The notes below the pieces were generated by a model that worked only from the letters and a program-made list of their open reading frames with translations, did no database searches and had not been told where the DNA came from. Below are positions 20,563-28,829 of a DNA stretch of 64,000 nt, piece after piece. Position 1 is the first letter of the stretch. Each line of letters begins with the position of its first letter. This DNA comes from Gammaproteobacteria bacterium (GTDB lineage Bacteria; Pseudomonadota; Gammaproteobacteria; SURF-13): contig JAUXUQ010000019.1 of NCBI GenBank assembly GCA_030680605.1, positions 62,001 through 126,000 on the forward strand, in the 5' to 3' direction. A program made the translations under genes and the position numbers.

Positions 20563-20973
20563 ATGCAAAAAATACAACAAGGCTTTACCCTGATCGAGTT
20601 GATGATCGTGGTTGCCATCATCGGCATTCTGGCGGCAATAGCAATTCCGTCATATAACGACTACACAAAGAGAGCTAGATTTTCTGAAGTACTATCTATT
20701 GGGGATGCCTATAAGATTGCCGTCGCTGAGTGTTTCGCAAGTCTCGGTACTCTAACTGGCTGTACTGCGGGATCCAATGGCGTGCCTGCTGCCGCTGCTG
20801 CGACCACCAGTTTGGCGGCAGACATGAGAGTAGCGGATGGTGTAATCACCATGACCGGTACTACCGCTGCGGGTGGGTGGACTTCAATCTTGACGCCAGC
20901 ACAAAATGCAGCTAACACCGCGATTATCTGGGGACAGACGGGCACTTGCTTGACGAACAAGGCCTGTAAGTAA
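20563..20973 (+). CDS. pilA: Type IV major pilin (prepilin)
   Basis: 136 residues, starting at an ATG preceded by AAGGAG (20551–20556). A short positively charged leader ends with Gly7 and is followed by [16 protein letters not shown], the prepilin peptidase site and hydrophobic helix with Glu5 of the mature chain. A Cys pair near the C-terminus ([10 protein letters not shown]) fits the pilin disulfide loop. Subunits assemble into pili for adhesion, twitching or DNA uptake. No other pil gene is adjacent. The mature region uses AGA, CTA and ATT codons more than its neighbours, hinting at transfer or rapid divergence. Confidence 0.92.
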   Translation: MQKIQQGFTLIELMIVVAIIGILAAIAIPSYNDYTKRARFSEVLSIGDAYKIAVAECFASLGTLTGCTAGSNGVPAAAAATTSLAADMRVADGVITMTGTTAAGGWTSILTPAQNAANTAIIWGQTGTCLTNKACK

Positions 20974-20986
20974 GTAACGCGCAGGA

Positions 20987-21055
20987 GGGTGCAGCGTAGC
21001 GCACCCCAGCGTTACCAACCCAGGTTGGGCCGACGACGAAACACAGGCTCAACCC
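20987..21055. repeat. Palindromic intergenic sequence after the pilin gene
   Basis: Contains nested inverted segments: gggtgc (20987–20992) with gcaccc (21001–21006), and ggttg (21023–21027) with caacc (50–54 of the same hundred). The pattern resembles dispersed palindromic intergenic repeats of proteobacteria. No second copy is seen in this window, so the repeat nature is unproven. Confidence 0.3.
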
Positions 21056-21058
21056 TCC

Positions 21059-21088
21059 AAAGCCCCGCGCATGCGGGGCTTTGTTTTT
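21059..21088 (+). terminator. Intrinsic terminator of the pilin transcript
   Basis: A perfect 10-bp GC-rich stem (arms 21059–21068 and 21073–21082, loop gcat) is followed by GTTTTT. It lies 85 bases after the pilin stop and ends about 80 bases before the next gene on the same strand. Confidence 0.85.
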
Positions 21089-21169
21089 CCGCCCGCCGCA
21101 ATTGCCTGTATAATCCTCCTTAAATTCCCTCCACTTATACTCAGACTGCACCGGGGCGCCTGTATCGCA

Positions 21170-21700
21170 ATGAAAGTCTTGCTGGTTATTTCCGCCCTGG
21201 GCGCAGACCGGCCCGGCCTGCTCAAGGAGCTGGCGCAGGCCTTGATGGAGTGCGGATGCGGCATTGCCGACAGCCGCATGACGGTGCTGGGGGGCGAGTT
21301 TGCCGCGGTGCTGATGGTGACCGGCAACTGGAGTGCGGTGGCCAAGGCCGAAGGCGCGTTGCCGGGGTTGCAGGAGCGGCTGGGGCTGGCGATCAACGCG
21401 CATCGCACCGAGGCGCGCGCCAGCGAGGCACCGCTGCTGCCGTACGTGGCCGAGATCGTGACGGTGGATCGCCCCGGCATTATCTACCGGCTGGCCGATT
21501 TTTTCACCGCGCGCGGCATCAATGTCGAGGATCTCTATACCAGCGGCTACACCTCGGCCCACTCTGCCACTTCGATGTTTTCCCTGACCATGACGGTCAA
21601 TATTCCGGCTGAGGTGCATATCGCCGCCCTGCGCGACGAGTTCATGGGCCTGTGCGAGGAGTTGAATCTGGATGGTGTGCTGGAGCCATTGAAGCGTTAG
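21170..21700 (+). CDS. GcvR-like tandem ACT domain protein
   Basis: 176 residues from the ATG giving MKVLLVISALGADRPG. Two ACT-type domains are visible: residues about 1–80 (ALGADRPGLLKELAQAL) and about 90–170 (EIVTVDRPGIIYRLADFF). This is the layout of the glycine cleavage repressor GcvR, which binds glycine and antagonises the activator GcvA. Here no gcv genes are nearby, so the regulatory target is uncertain. It is followed 49 bases later by bcp, an order seen in other proteobacteria. Confidence 0.78.
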   Translation: MKVLLVISALGADRPGLLKELAQALMECGCGIADSRMTVLGGEFAAVLMVTGNWSAVAKAEGALPGLQERLGLAINAHRTEARASEAPLLPYVAEIVTVDRPGIIYRLADFFTARGINVEDLYTSGYTSAHSATSMFSLTMTVNIPAEVHIAALRDEFMGLCEELNLDGVLEPLKR

Positions 21701-21749
21701 AACCCTGAGCCACTGCAGGGGGTGAGAATATGTTCAAGGAGGCTGTCAG

Positions 21750-22223
21750 ATGAGCAGGATCAGTATGGGCACGGCGGTGCCGGACTTTGAGCTGCCCGCG
21801 ACTGGCAATCAGCGGGTGCGGCTGTCAGGTCTGAAAGGCAAGAATGTCGTGCTCTACTTCTACCCCAAGGACAAGACCCCCGGCTGCACGCTGGAGGGGC
21901 AGAATTTCCGTGATGCTGCCAAGCAGTTTGCCAAGCTCAATACGGTGATACTCGGCGTGTCGCGCGACAGCATAAAGCTGCACGAGTCATTCAAGGAGCA
22001 GGAAGGGTTCAGTTTTGATTTGCTGTCAGACGCGGATGAAGAGGTCTGCAAGCTGTTTGATGTCATCCAGCCCAAGATCATGTATGGCAAGGAAGTGGTG
22101 GGTGTGCAGCGCAGCACCTTCCTGATCGACAAAGCCGGCATGTTGCGTCAGGAGTGGCGCAAGGTGAAGGTGGAAGGCCACGTGGACGAGGTGCTGGTGG
22201 CAGTGAAGGCGCTCAGCAAGTAA
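21750..22223 (+). CDS. bcp: Thioredoxin-dependent thiol peroxidase (Bcp/PrxQ family)
   Basis: Reduces hydrogen peroxide and organic hydroperoxides in the cytoplasm. 157 residues, starting after a good AAGGAGG. The peroxidatic Cys46 lies in KTPGCTLEG. The resolving Cys expected five residues later is Gln51, so this belongs to the one-Cys-motif variants; a third conserved Cys is present in EEVCKLFD. Probably co-transcribed with the GcvR-like gene. Confidence 0.93.
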   Translation: MSRISMGTAVPDFELPATGNQRVRLSGLKGKNVVLYFYPKDKTPGCTLEGQNFRDAAKQFAKLNTVILGVSRDSIKLHESFKEQEGFSFDLLSDADEEVCKLFDVIQPKIMYGKEVVGVQRSTFLIDKAGMLRQEWRKVKVEGHVDEVLVAVKALSK

Positions 22224-22274
22224 CCCCTTCCTCGCCGAAGCAGGGGACGTTTGGCTTGAAGGGTGTTAACGGTT

Positions 22275-23678
22275 ATGCCCAGAAAAGAAATCACCGGCAA
22301 GCGGCTGTTTGTGCTCGACACCAATGTGTTGATGCACGATCCGACCGCGATCTTCCGCTTCCATGAGCACGATGTCTATCTGCCGATGGTGGTGCTGGAG
22401 GAGCTGGATGCGGGCAAGAAGGGGCTGTCTGAGGTAGCTCGCAACGTGCGCCAGGTCAGCCGTTTTCTGGATGACCTGATGCATAACGCCAGCAAGGAAG
22501 AAATCGACAACGGGCTTGCGTTGCCCGCCTACAGTCAGGCCGCTGCCGCCCGCGGACGGCTGTTCTTCCAGACCCGCCGCATGCCGCTCGAATTGCACGA
22601 GGCGCTGCCCGGCCATCGCCCGGACAACAACATCCTCGGCACCGTTATCGCGCTGCAACAGGAGCACCGCGATGTCACGGTGATCCTGGTCTCCAAGGAT
22701 ATCAACCTGCGCATCAAGGCGGCGGTGCTCGGCGTGCATGCCGAGGACTATTACAACGACCAGGTGCTGGACGATGTCAGTCTGCTGTACCGGGGCAGCG
22801 CGGAACTGCCAGCGGATTTCTGGGACAGGCACAGCAAGGACATGACCTCGTGGCAGGAAAGCGGGCGCACGTTTTACAAGCTGAGTGGCCCGGATGTGGA
22901 AAACTGGCACCCCAACCAGTTCCTGTCCGGCACCGGCGACAGTGGTTTTGAGGCCATCGTGCGGACGCTGGAGGGCAGTGGCGCAACCATCGAGCTGGTG
23001 CGCGATTTTCTCAACCCACGCCATGCGGTGTGGGGCATCAACGCGCTCAACCGTGAGCAGAATTACGCGCTCAACCTGCTGATGGATCCGGAGATAGACT
23101 TCGTCACCCTGCTCGGCACCGCAGGTGCGGGCAAGACGCTGCTCACGCTCGCCGCCGGGCTGGAGCAGGTGCTGGATGAAAAGCGCTACAGCGAGATCAT
23201 CATGACCCGGGTGACGGTGCCGGTGGGCGAAGACATCGGCTTTTTACCAGGCACCGAGGAGGAGAAGATGACACCCTGGATGGGTGCGCTGATGGACAAT
23301 CTGGAGGTGCTGACCAAGTCCGACGTCGGCGGCGACTGGGGCCGCGCTGCTACCAACGACCTGCTGCGCAACCGCATCAAGATCCGCTCGCTCAATTTCA
23401 TGCGCGGGCGCACCTTCCTCAACAAGTTCATTATTCTCGACGAAGCGCAGAATCTGAGCGCCAAGCAGATGAAGACGCTGATTACGCGCGCCGGACCGGG
23501 CAGCAAGGTGGTATGCCTCGGCAACGTGGCACAGATCGACACCCCCTATCTCACCGAGACCACCTCGGGCCTGACCTATGTGGTGGACCGGTTCAAGGCC
23601 TGGCACCACAGCGGCCATATCACCCTGATGCGCGGCGAGCGTTCACGCCTTGCAGACTACGCCTCCGAGGCATTGTAG
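22275..23678 (+). CDS. PIN–PhoH fusion ATPase
   Basis: 467 residues. An N-terminal PIN nuclease-like domain (about 1–140; acidic motifs LFVLDTNVLMHDP, VLEELD) is fused to a PhoH P-loop ATPase domain (Walker A GTAGAGKTLL; Walker B FIILDEAQN). PhoH2-type PIN–PhoH proteins of other bacteria act as RNA unwinding nucleases. The ATG at 22275 gives MPRKEITGK; a GTG four codons earlier is possible. It is followed by a small membrane-protein gene 33 bases downstream. Confidence 0.88.
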   Translation: MPRKEITGKRLFVLDTNVLMHDPTAIFRFHEHDVYLPMVVLEELDAGKKGLSEVARNVRQVSRFLDDLMHNASKEEIDNGLALPAYSQAAAARGRLFFQTRRMPLELHEALPGHRPDNNILGTVIALQQEHRDVTVILVSKDINLRIKAAVLGVHAEDYYNDQVLDDVSLLYRGSAELPADFWDRHSKDMTSWQESGRTFYKLSGPDVENWHPNQFLSGTGDSGFEAIVRTLEGSGATIELVRDFLNPRHAVWGINALNREQNYALNLLMDPEIDFVTLLGTAGAGKTLLTLAAGLEQVLDEKRYSEIIMTRVTVPVGEDIGFLPGTEEEKMTPWMGALMDNLEVLTKSDVGGDWGRAATNDLLRNRIKIRSLNFMRGRTFLNKFIILDEAQNLSAKQMKTLITRAGPGSKVVCLGNVAQIDTPYLTETTSGLTYVVDRFKAWHHSGHITLMRGERSRLADYASEAL

Positions 23679-23711
23679 AATGCCGTATCACCCAGGACAG
23701 GAGCTGCACGC

Positions 23712-23972
23712 ATGAAGAAGGCACCCTCGCTCGGTTGGTCACTGTTGCTGGCCGGTATCGCGCTGGCGTGGCTGGGGCTGTTCCTTGCCGACGCGCTCAT
23801 GTTGCTGCACTCCGCCCTGCTGCATTTTGGCGAACACATGCAGATGCTGTGGGAGTATATGGAACCGTTGCCGCAGGCGCTGGTGGTGGTCGGGTTGCTG
23901 GCAGTGGTGGCGGCACTGGGGCTGTTTATCAGCGAGCGCCGCCGCCGCAGCACACCGGGTGAGTGGTACTGA
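23712..23972 (+). CDS. Small two-helix membrane protein
   Basis: 86 residues with two hydrophobic helices, about 9–34 and 56–75, joined by an acidic/Met-rich linker and ending in a basic tail (ERRRRS). It starts at an ATG with AGGAG upstream, 33 bases after the PhoH gene, so the two are likely co-transcribed. I recognise no family. A role beyond membrane residence cannot be stated. Confidence 0.65.
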   Translation: MKKAPSLGWSLLLAGIALAWLGLFLADALMLLHSALLHFGEHMQMLWEYMEPLPQALVVVGLLAVVAALGLFISERRRRSTPGEWY

Positions 23973-23996
23973 GGCAAGTCTTTTCCCGGTAGCGCG

Positions 23997-26900
23997 TTAG
24001 GGTTTGTCCGCCGTCTGCCCCTGCCTGTAGCTGTAGTAGAGCAGCGGTATCACCAGCAGTGTCAGCAGCGTCGAGATCAGCACGCCGCACAACAGCGAGA
24101 TCGCGAGGCCGTTGAAGATCGGGTCGTCCAGGATGAACAGCGCGCCCAGCATGGCCGCAAGGCCGGTGAGCACAATGGGTTTGGCACGTACGGCACCGGC
24201 GCTGATGACCGCGTCTCCCAGCGTCACACCCGCCTGCAGTTTCTGGTTAATGAAATCCACCAGCAGTATCGAGTTGCGCACCATGATGCCGGCAAGCGCA
24301 ATCATGCCGATCATCGAGGTGGCGGTGAATTGCGCGCCGAACAGGGCGTGCCCCGGCAGAATGCCGATCAGCGTCAGCGGAATCGGCGCCATGATAATGA
24401 GCGGGACGAGGTAGGAGCGGAACTGCCCGACCACCAGCAGGTAGATCAGTATCATGCCGACGGCATAGGCAATGCCCATGTCGCGGAAGGTCTCGTAGGT
24501 GACCTGCCACTCGCCGTCCCACTTGATGCCGTAACGATGCACATCCTGCGGCGCCCGGATGAAGGACTGGCGGGGGCTGATGTCGTCCAGACGGGCGCCG
24601 CCTGCCAGGGCCGCGCTGATGTCGAACATGGCATACAGCGGACTGTCGAGCGGGCCCGCCATGTCGCCCGCCACATACACCACCGGACGCAGGTCTTTGT
24701 GATAAATCGACTGCTCACGCCGGGACTCGGTGACGTGGGTGAAGTTGGACAGCGGTACCAGCGACCCGTTGGCCGCCCGTACGCGCAGGGCGAGCAAGGT
24801 GGAGAGCCGGGCCTTGTCGCCGGGGCTGAATTCGAGCCGGATCGGCACGGCATATTTGGCCTGCGCGTCATGCAGGTAGCTCACGTCTTCGCCGCCGAGC
24901 ACGGTGGCGAGCGCCGCCACCACGGTTTGCGGCGTCACGCCACTGAGCGCTGCCTTTTGCTGGTCGACGCGCAGCAGCAGTTTGGGCGCGGGCGCCTCCA
25001 CGCTGCTGTCGACATCGACCACGTCCGGGGTGCGCGCGAACAATTGTGTCAGCGCCTCGGCTACGCGGAGTTGCCCGGCGTAATCCGGGCCATAGACTTC
25101 CGCCAGCAGCGGCGCGCTGACCGGTGGGCCGGGCGGTACCTCGACGATTTTGACGTTGGCGCCGAAGCGGTTGCCGATGTCCTGCAACGGCGCACGCACG
25201 GCCTGCGCAATGGCGTGGCTCTGGCGCTGGCGTTGCGATTTTTCCACCAGGTTGACCTGGATGTCACCGGCATGGGCCGACTGGCGCAGGTAATACTGCC
25301 GCACCAGGCCGTTGAAGTTGATGGGCGCCGCCGTGCCGGCATAGGTCTGATAGTCGCGCACTTCCGGCACCGTGTTGAGATAGGCCCCCAGTGCATCCAG
25401 CACCCGCGCCGTGCGCTCGACACTGGTACCCTCCGGCATGTCCACCACGATCTGGAATTCGGATTTGTTATCGAACGGCAGCATCTTCATCACCACCAGC
25501 CTGGCCGCGACCAGTACCAGCGACAGCACAATCAGCAGGGCAAGCCCGGCCCACAGCCAGCGCCGCCGGGTGCGGCCGCGGGTGTTATCCAGAAAGGGCG
25601 ACAGGCCGCGCTGAAACAGCCCTTGCAGCCGGGCGGCGAGGCGCGCATCCCGCGCTTCACCAGCGTGCTGATGCGTGCCCATGAGTTTCAGGCTGAGCCA
25701 CGGCGTGAGAACGAAGGCGACCGCGAGCGAAATCAGCATGCCCAGGCTGGCATTGATCGGGATAGGACTCATGTACGGCCCCATGAGACCTGAGACAAAG
25801 GCCATCGGCAGCAGTGCCGCGATCACGGTGAGGGTGGCGAGGATGGTTGGTCCGCCGACTTCATCTACCGCGCGCGGTATGACTTCACGCAGACTGCCGC
25901 CGGGTGGCGGGCGCTGGCGATGAATATTTTCGACCACCACGATGGCGTCGTCCACCAGGATGCCGATGGAGAAGATGAGCGCAAACAGCGACACGCGGTT
26001 GAGTGTAAATCCCCAGGCCCAGGAGGCGAACAGGGTCAGTGCCAGCGTGACGACAACGGCCACGCCCACAATCACGGCCGCGCGCCAGCCCAGCGCGGCG
26101 AATATCAGCAGCACAACCGCGAGGGTGGCGAATACCAGCTTGGTCATGAGCAGTTGCGCCTTGTCGTCGGCAGTCGCACCATAGTTGCGCGTGACGCTGA
26201 CCTCGACGCCGGCGGGAATGACGATGCCCTTGAGATGCTCGATGTGGCTGAGTATCTCGTCGGCAATGGCGACGGCGTTGGTGCCTGCCTGCTTGGCGAT
26301 GGCCAGTGTGACCGCAGGCGGTGCGGCGTGTGCCTCGCTGCGATTTCCGAAGCGCACGTACTGCTCCGGTTGAGCGGGCCCGTGGGCAATGTCAGCCACA
26401 TCGCGCAGATGCACCGGCGTGTGCTGGCTGAGGCCGACCACCAGCGCGCCGATGTCGTCGGCGTTGCCGAGGAACTGTCCACCCTCAATCAGGATTTCGC
26501 GGTCGTCCAGCACCTGCACGCCGGACGGCTGCGCGCTGTTGGCCGCGCGTAATGCGTGGCGCAGGTCATCCAGTGCAATGTTAAAGCCCGCCAGCCGCAC
26601 CGGGTCGATGCGTACGCGCACGACTTCCGGGGCGCCGCCGACCGTGTAAATATCGCGCGTGCCGGTGATTCGTTTGAGTTCGGTCTCCAGCGTGTGCGCT
26701 ATTTTCTGTAACGGATAAGCGGTGTAGGCCGGGTCTGTGCTCCACAAGGTGAGCGTGACGATGGGCACGTCGTCGATGCCTTTGGGTTTGATAAGCGGTT
26801 GCGCCACGCCGAGGTTGGCGGGCAGCCAGTCCTGATTGGAGTAGATGGCGTTGTACAGGCGTACGATGGCGCGGGTGCGGTCTTCGCCCACCTTGAATTG

Positions 26901-27200
26901 CACCGTGAGCACGGCGCGCCCCGGCAGCGACTGCGAGGTGATGTGTTCCACGCCTTCGATCTCGGACAGCACCTGTTCTGCCGGTGTGCTGATGAGGTTT
27001 TCAATTTCGCGCGCGCTGGCGCCGGGGTAGGCAATGAAGACGTTGGCGAAGGTGACGTCGATCTGCGGCTCTTCCTCGCGCGGTGTGACCAGCACGGCGA
27101 AGATACCCAGCAGCAACGCTGTAATGGCAAGCAGCAGCGTGAGTTCGGAGTCGACAAAACGCTGCGCGATACGGCCTGCCAGACCAAGCTTACGGGCCAC
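23997..27200 (-). CDS. RND efflux permease (HAE-type)
   Basis: Inner-membrane proton-driven efflux pump, 1067 residues, normal for an AcrB-class trimer subunit. An N-terminal helix is followed by periplasmic loop motifs, and the fourth helix carries the proton-relay pair in GILVDDAIVVVENIH. A second set of helices ends near residue 1060. Start is GTG at 27200, overlapping the adaptor stop by 11 bases. No outer-membrane channel gene is adjacent, so an unlinked TolC-type protein would be needed. The conserved acidic residues fit drug or organic-solute pumps rather than metal pumps, but the substrate is unknown. Confidence 0.9.
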   Translation of the reverse strand: MARKLGLAGRIAQRFVDSELTLLLAITALLLGIFAVLVTPREEEPQIDVTFANVFIAYPGASAREIENLISTPAEQVLSEIEGVEHITSQSLPGRAVLTVQFKVGEDRTRAIVRLYNAIYSNQDWLPANLGVAQPLIKPKGIDDVPIVTLTLWSTDPAYTAYPLQKIAHTLETELKRITGTRDIYTVGGAPEVVRVRIDPVRLAGFNIALDDLRHALRAANSAQPSGVQVLDDREILIEGGQFLGNADDIGALVVGLSQHTPVHLRDVADIAHGPAQPEQYVRFGNRSEAHAAPPAVTLAIAKQAGTNAVAIADEILSHIEHLKGIVIPAGVEVSVTRNYGATADDKAQLLMTKLVFATLAVVLLIFAALGWRAAVIVGVAVVVTLALTLFASWAWGFTLNRVSLFALIFSIGILVDDAIVVVENIHRQRPPPGGSLREVIPRAVDEVGGPTILATLTVIAALLPMAFVSGLMGPYMSPIPINASLGMLISLAVAFVLTPWLSLKLMGTHQHAGEARDARLAARLQGLFQRGLSPFLDNTRGRTRRRWLWAGLALLIVLSLVLVAARLVVMKMLPFDNKSEFQIVVDMPEGTSVERTARVLDALGAYLNTVPEVRDYQTYAGTAAPINFNGLVRQYYLRQSAHAGDIQVNLVEKSQRQRQSHAIAQAVRAPLQDIGNRFGANVKIVEVPPGPPVSAPLLAEVYGPDYAGQLRVAEALTQLFARTPDVVDVDSSVEAPAPKLLLRVDQQKAALSGVTPQTVVAALATVLGGEDVSYLHDAQAKYAVPIRLEFSPGDKARLSTLLALRVRAANGSLVPLSNFTHVTESRREQSIYHKDLRPVVYVAGDMAGPLDSPLYAMFDISAALAGGARLDDISPRQSFIRAPQDVHRYGIKWDGEWQVTYETFRDMGIAYAVGMILIYLLVVGQFRSYLVPLIIMAPIPLTLIGILPGHALFGAQFTATSMIGMIALAGIMVRNSILLVDFINQKLQAGVTLGDAVISAGAVRAKPIVLTGLAAMLGALFILDDPIFNGLAISLLCGVLISTLLTLLVIPLLYYSYRQGQTADKP

Positions 27201-28239
27201 GTGGCGAGTCCGCAGGCGGCTCCTTCAGCCAGCGCATGGCGCGCAACGGGTCGAGCGCAATACGTTCGTTTTCGGCCAGCCCGGCGAGTACCTCGATCTG
27301 GTCAGGCCCGGCAGGCAAGCCGATGCGGATCTGGCGCAGCGCGACCCGACTGCCCGCATCCACTACATAGACGGCGGTTATCTCGCCGCGCACCACCAGC
27401 GCCTGTGTCGGCACCCGCAGGCGGCGCTCGCTGCCGGTGATGAACAGCAGCTTGGCAAACATGCCGGGATACACCGACTCGGTGCCGGTCGGCAGTTCGG
27501 CGCGCACCTGATACACGTGGCTGGCCGGGTCGGCGTAGGGCGCGAAGGTGAGGCGGGTGGCGGTCACGGTTTGCGCCGGGGCGTCGAGTTGCACCTGCGC
27601 CTGTTGCAGCGTGCGCACCACCGCCATGTCAGCCTGCGGCACACTGGCTACGGCACGCAGTGTCTCCAGTGAATAGCCGCTCATCAAGGCCTGGCCAACG
27701 GTCACGGTCTCGCCGGTTTCGACATGACGCTGTGTGACGACACCACTGTAGGGCGCACGGATGACCGTGTAGCCCAATTGTTCGCCGGCCTGACTGATAC
27801 CCGCCTGCGCTGACGCAACCCGTGCCTGTGCCGACTTCAGGTCGGCGCTGGCCTTGTCGAGGGCCGCCTTGGGCAGCAGGCGTTTTTCGTAAATCGTGCT
27901 GACGCGATCAAACTCCGCCTGGGCCTCCCGCAGGCGGGCTTCCGTCTCGCGCAGTGTGGCTTGCCCGGCAGCGAGTCCGGCGCGCTGCTCGGCGTTGCGG
28001 ATGCGCAGCAGCACGCTGTCACGCGGCATGGCATCACCGACGTCGAAATAGATCTCGACCACGCGCCCGTTTACCTGCGCCGACACGGTGGATTGCCGTG
28101 TCGCTTCAATCACGGCGTCGAAGGCCTGTTCACGCGGCACTTCCCGGTAGCTTACCGTCACGGTCTCAAACGGCAATTCCGCCGCCAGCGCGGTGGAGAT
28201 TCCAGCCACTGCTCCATAGCCGAGCAGGCTGGCCAGCAC
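27190..28239 (-). CDS. RND efflux periplasmic adaptor (membrane fusion protein)
   Basis: About 349 residues. A hydrophobic signal sequence ends around STALAAELPF. Barrel-sandwich halves follow (NGRVVEIYFDVGD… and VIRAPYSGVVTQRHVETGETV) flanking an alpha-hairpin. The protein links the RND permease to an outer-membrane channel. The start is unclear: no in-frame ATG exists near the signal sequence. GTG at 28239 is used here; CTG at 28254 has a well-spaced GGAG and would add arginines to the leader. The longer frame to 28461 is rejected because it overlaps the EVE gene. Confidence 0.85.
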   Translation of the reverse strand: MLASLLGYGAVAGISTALAAELPFETVTVSYREVPREQAFDAVIEATRQSTVSAQVNGRVVEIYFDVGDAMPRDSVLLRIRNAEQRAGLAAGQATLRETEARLREAQAEFDRVSTIYEKRLLPKAALDKASADLKSAQARVASAQAGISQAGEQLGYTVIRAPYSGVVTQRHVETGETVTVGQALMSGYSLETLRAVASVPQADMAVVRTLQQAQVQLDAPAQTVTATRLTFAPYADPASHVYQVRAELPTGTESVYPGMFAKLLFITGSERRLRVPTQALVVRGEITAVYVVDAGSRVALRQIRIGLPAGPDQIEVLAGLAENERIALDPLRAMRWLKEPPADSPRGP

Positions 28240-28258
28240 ACCATAAGCGCGCAGGCGC

Positions 28259-28717
28259 TTACTCCAGCGCCAAAATGATATCCCAGTGTGTCTGCGAGAG
28301 CGGCAGGATGGAGAGGCGGTTGCCACGCCGGAGCAGCGCCAGATCGCGCAGGGCGGGGTGCGCCTTGAGTTCGGCGAGGCTGATGATGCGCTTGAGTTTG
28401 CGTTTATAGCGTACGTCGACGCGGAACCAGCGCGGGTTATCGGGCGTGCTTTTCGGGTCATGGTATTTGCTCTCCGGATTCAGCGCCGTGGTGTCAGGAT
28501 ACCCCGCCCGTACGATTTTCATCACCCCGGCAATGCCCGGCACGGCGCAGTTGGAGTGATAGAAAAAGGCCAGATCGCCCACCTGCATATCATCGCGCAG
28601 CATGTTGCGCGCCTGGTAGTTGCGCACGCCGTCCCAAGGCTCTGTCTGCTGCGGGCGCAGCTTGAGATCGTCGATACCGAAGGCATCGGGCTCGGATTTC
28701 ATCAACCAGTAGTTCAT
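28259..28717 (-). CDS. EVE-domain protein (modified-base binding fold)
   Basis: 152 residues covering a complete EVE/PUA-like domain: MNYWLMKSEPDAFGIDDL at the start, WDGVRNYQARN, GDLAFFYHSN and SILPLSQTHWDIIL. EVE domains relate to YTH domains and bind modified bases in DNA or RNA; some occur in modification-dependent restriction systems, many are stand-alone housekeeping proteins. Here it stands alone just upstream of the efflux adaptor (its stop is about 20 bases before that start), with no nuclease gene nearby. Confidence 0.88.
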   Translation of the reverse strand: MNYWLMKSEPDAFGIDDLKLRPQQTEPWDGVRNYQARNMLRDDMQVGDLAFFYHSNCAVPGIAGVMKIVRAGYPDTTALNPESKYHDPKSTPDNPRWFRVDVRYKRKLKRIISLAELKAHPALRDLALLRRGNRLSILPLSQTHWDIILALE

Positions 28718-28759
28718 ATATTGCCTTGGGTTTTCGCACTATACTAGCGGAAAGTCGGT

Positions 28760-28787
28760 TTGGTGGCTGTAGCCGGATTCCTATACA
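28760..28787 (+). promoter_or_regulatory. Candidate sigma-70 promoter of the kdsD–lpt operon
   Basis: TTGGTG (28760–28765) and TATACA (28782–28787) with a 16 bp spacer. Transcription would start near 28795, which supports the ATG at 28830 over the one at 28797 as the kdsD start. It is based on box similarity only. Confidence 0.4.
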
Positions 28788-28829
28788 CTTGGCGCGATGA
28801 AAGGCTATGTCCACAGTCAGCGACGACGC

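Noticed and set aside
24330-25793. Long plus-strand open frame opposite the RND permease
   Set aside because: It is a shadow of the permease: no protein-family features, and GC-rich antisense frames are commonly open.
28240-28461. Longer efflux adaptor reading into the EVE gene
   Set aside because: The added residues are Ser/Arg-rich with no secretion signal and overlap a well-recognised gene in another frame.
28259-28717. EVE protein as part of a defence or restriction system
   Set aside because: It is a stand-alone domain with no nuclease, methylase or other defence gene beside it.
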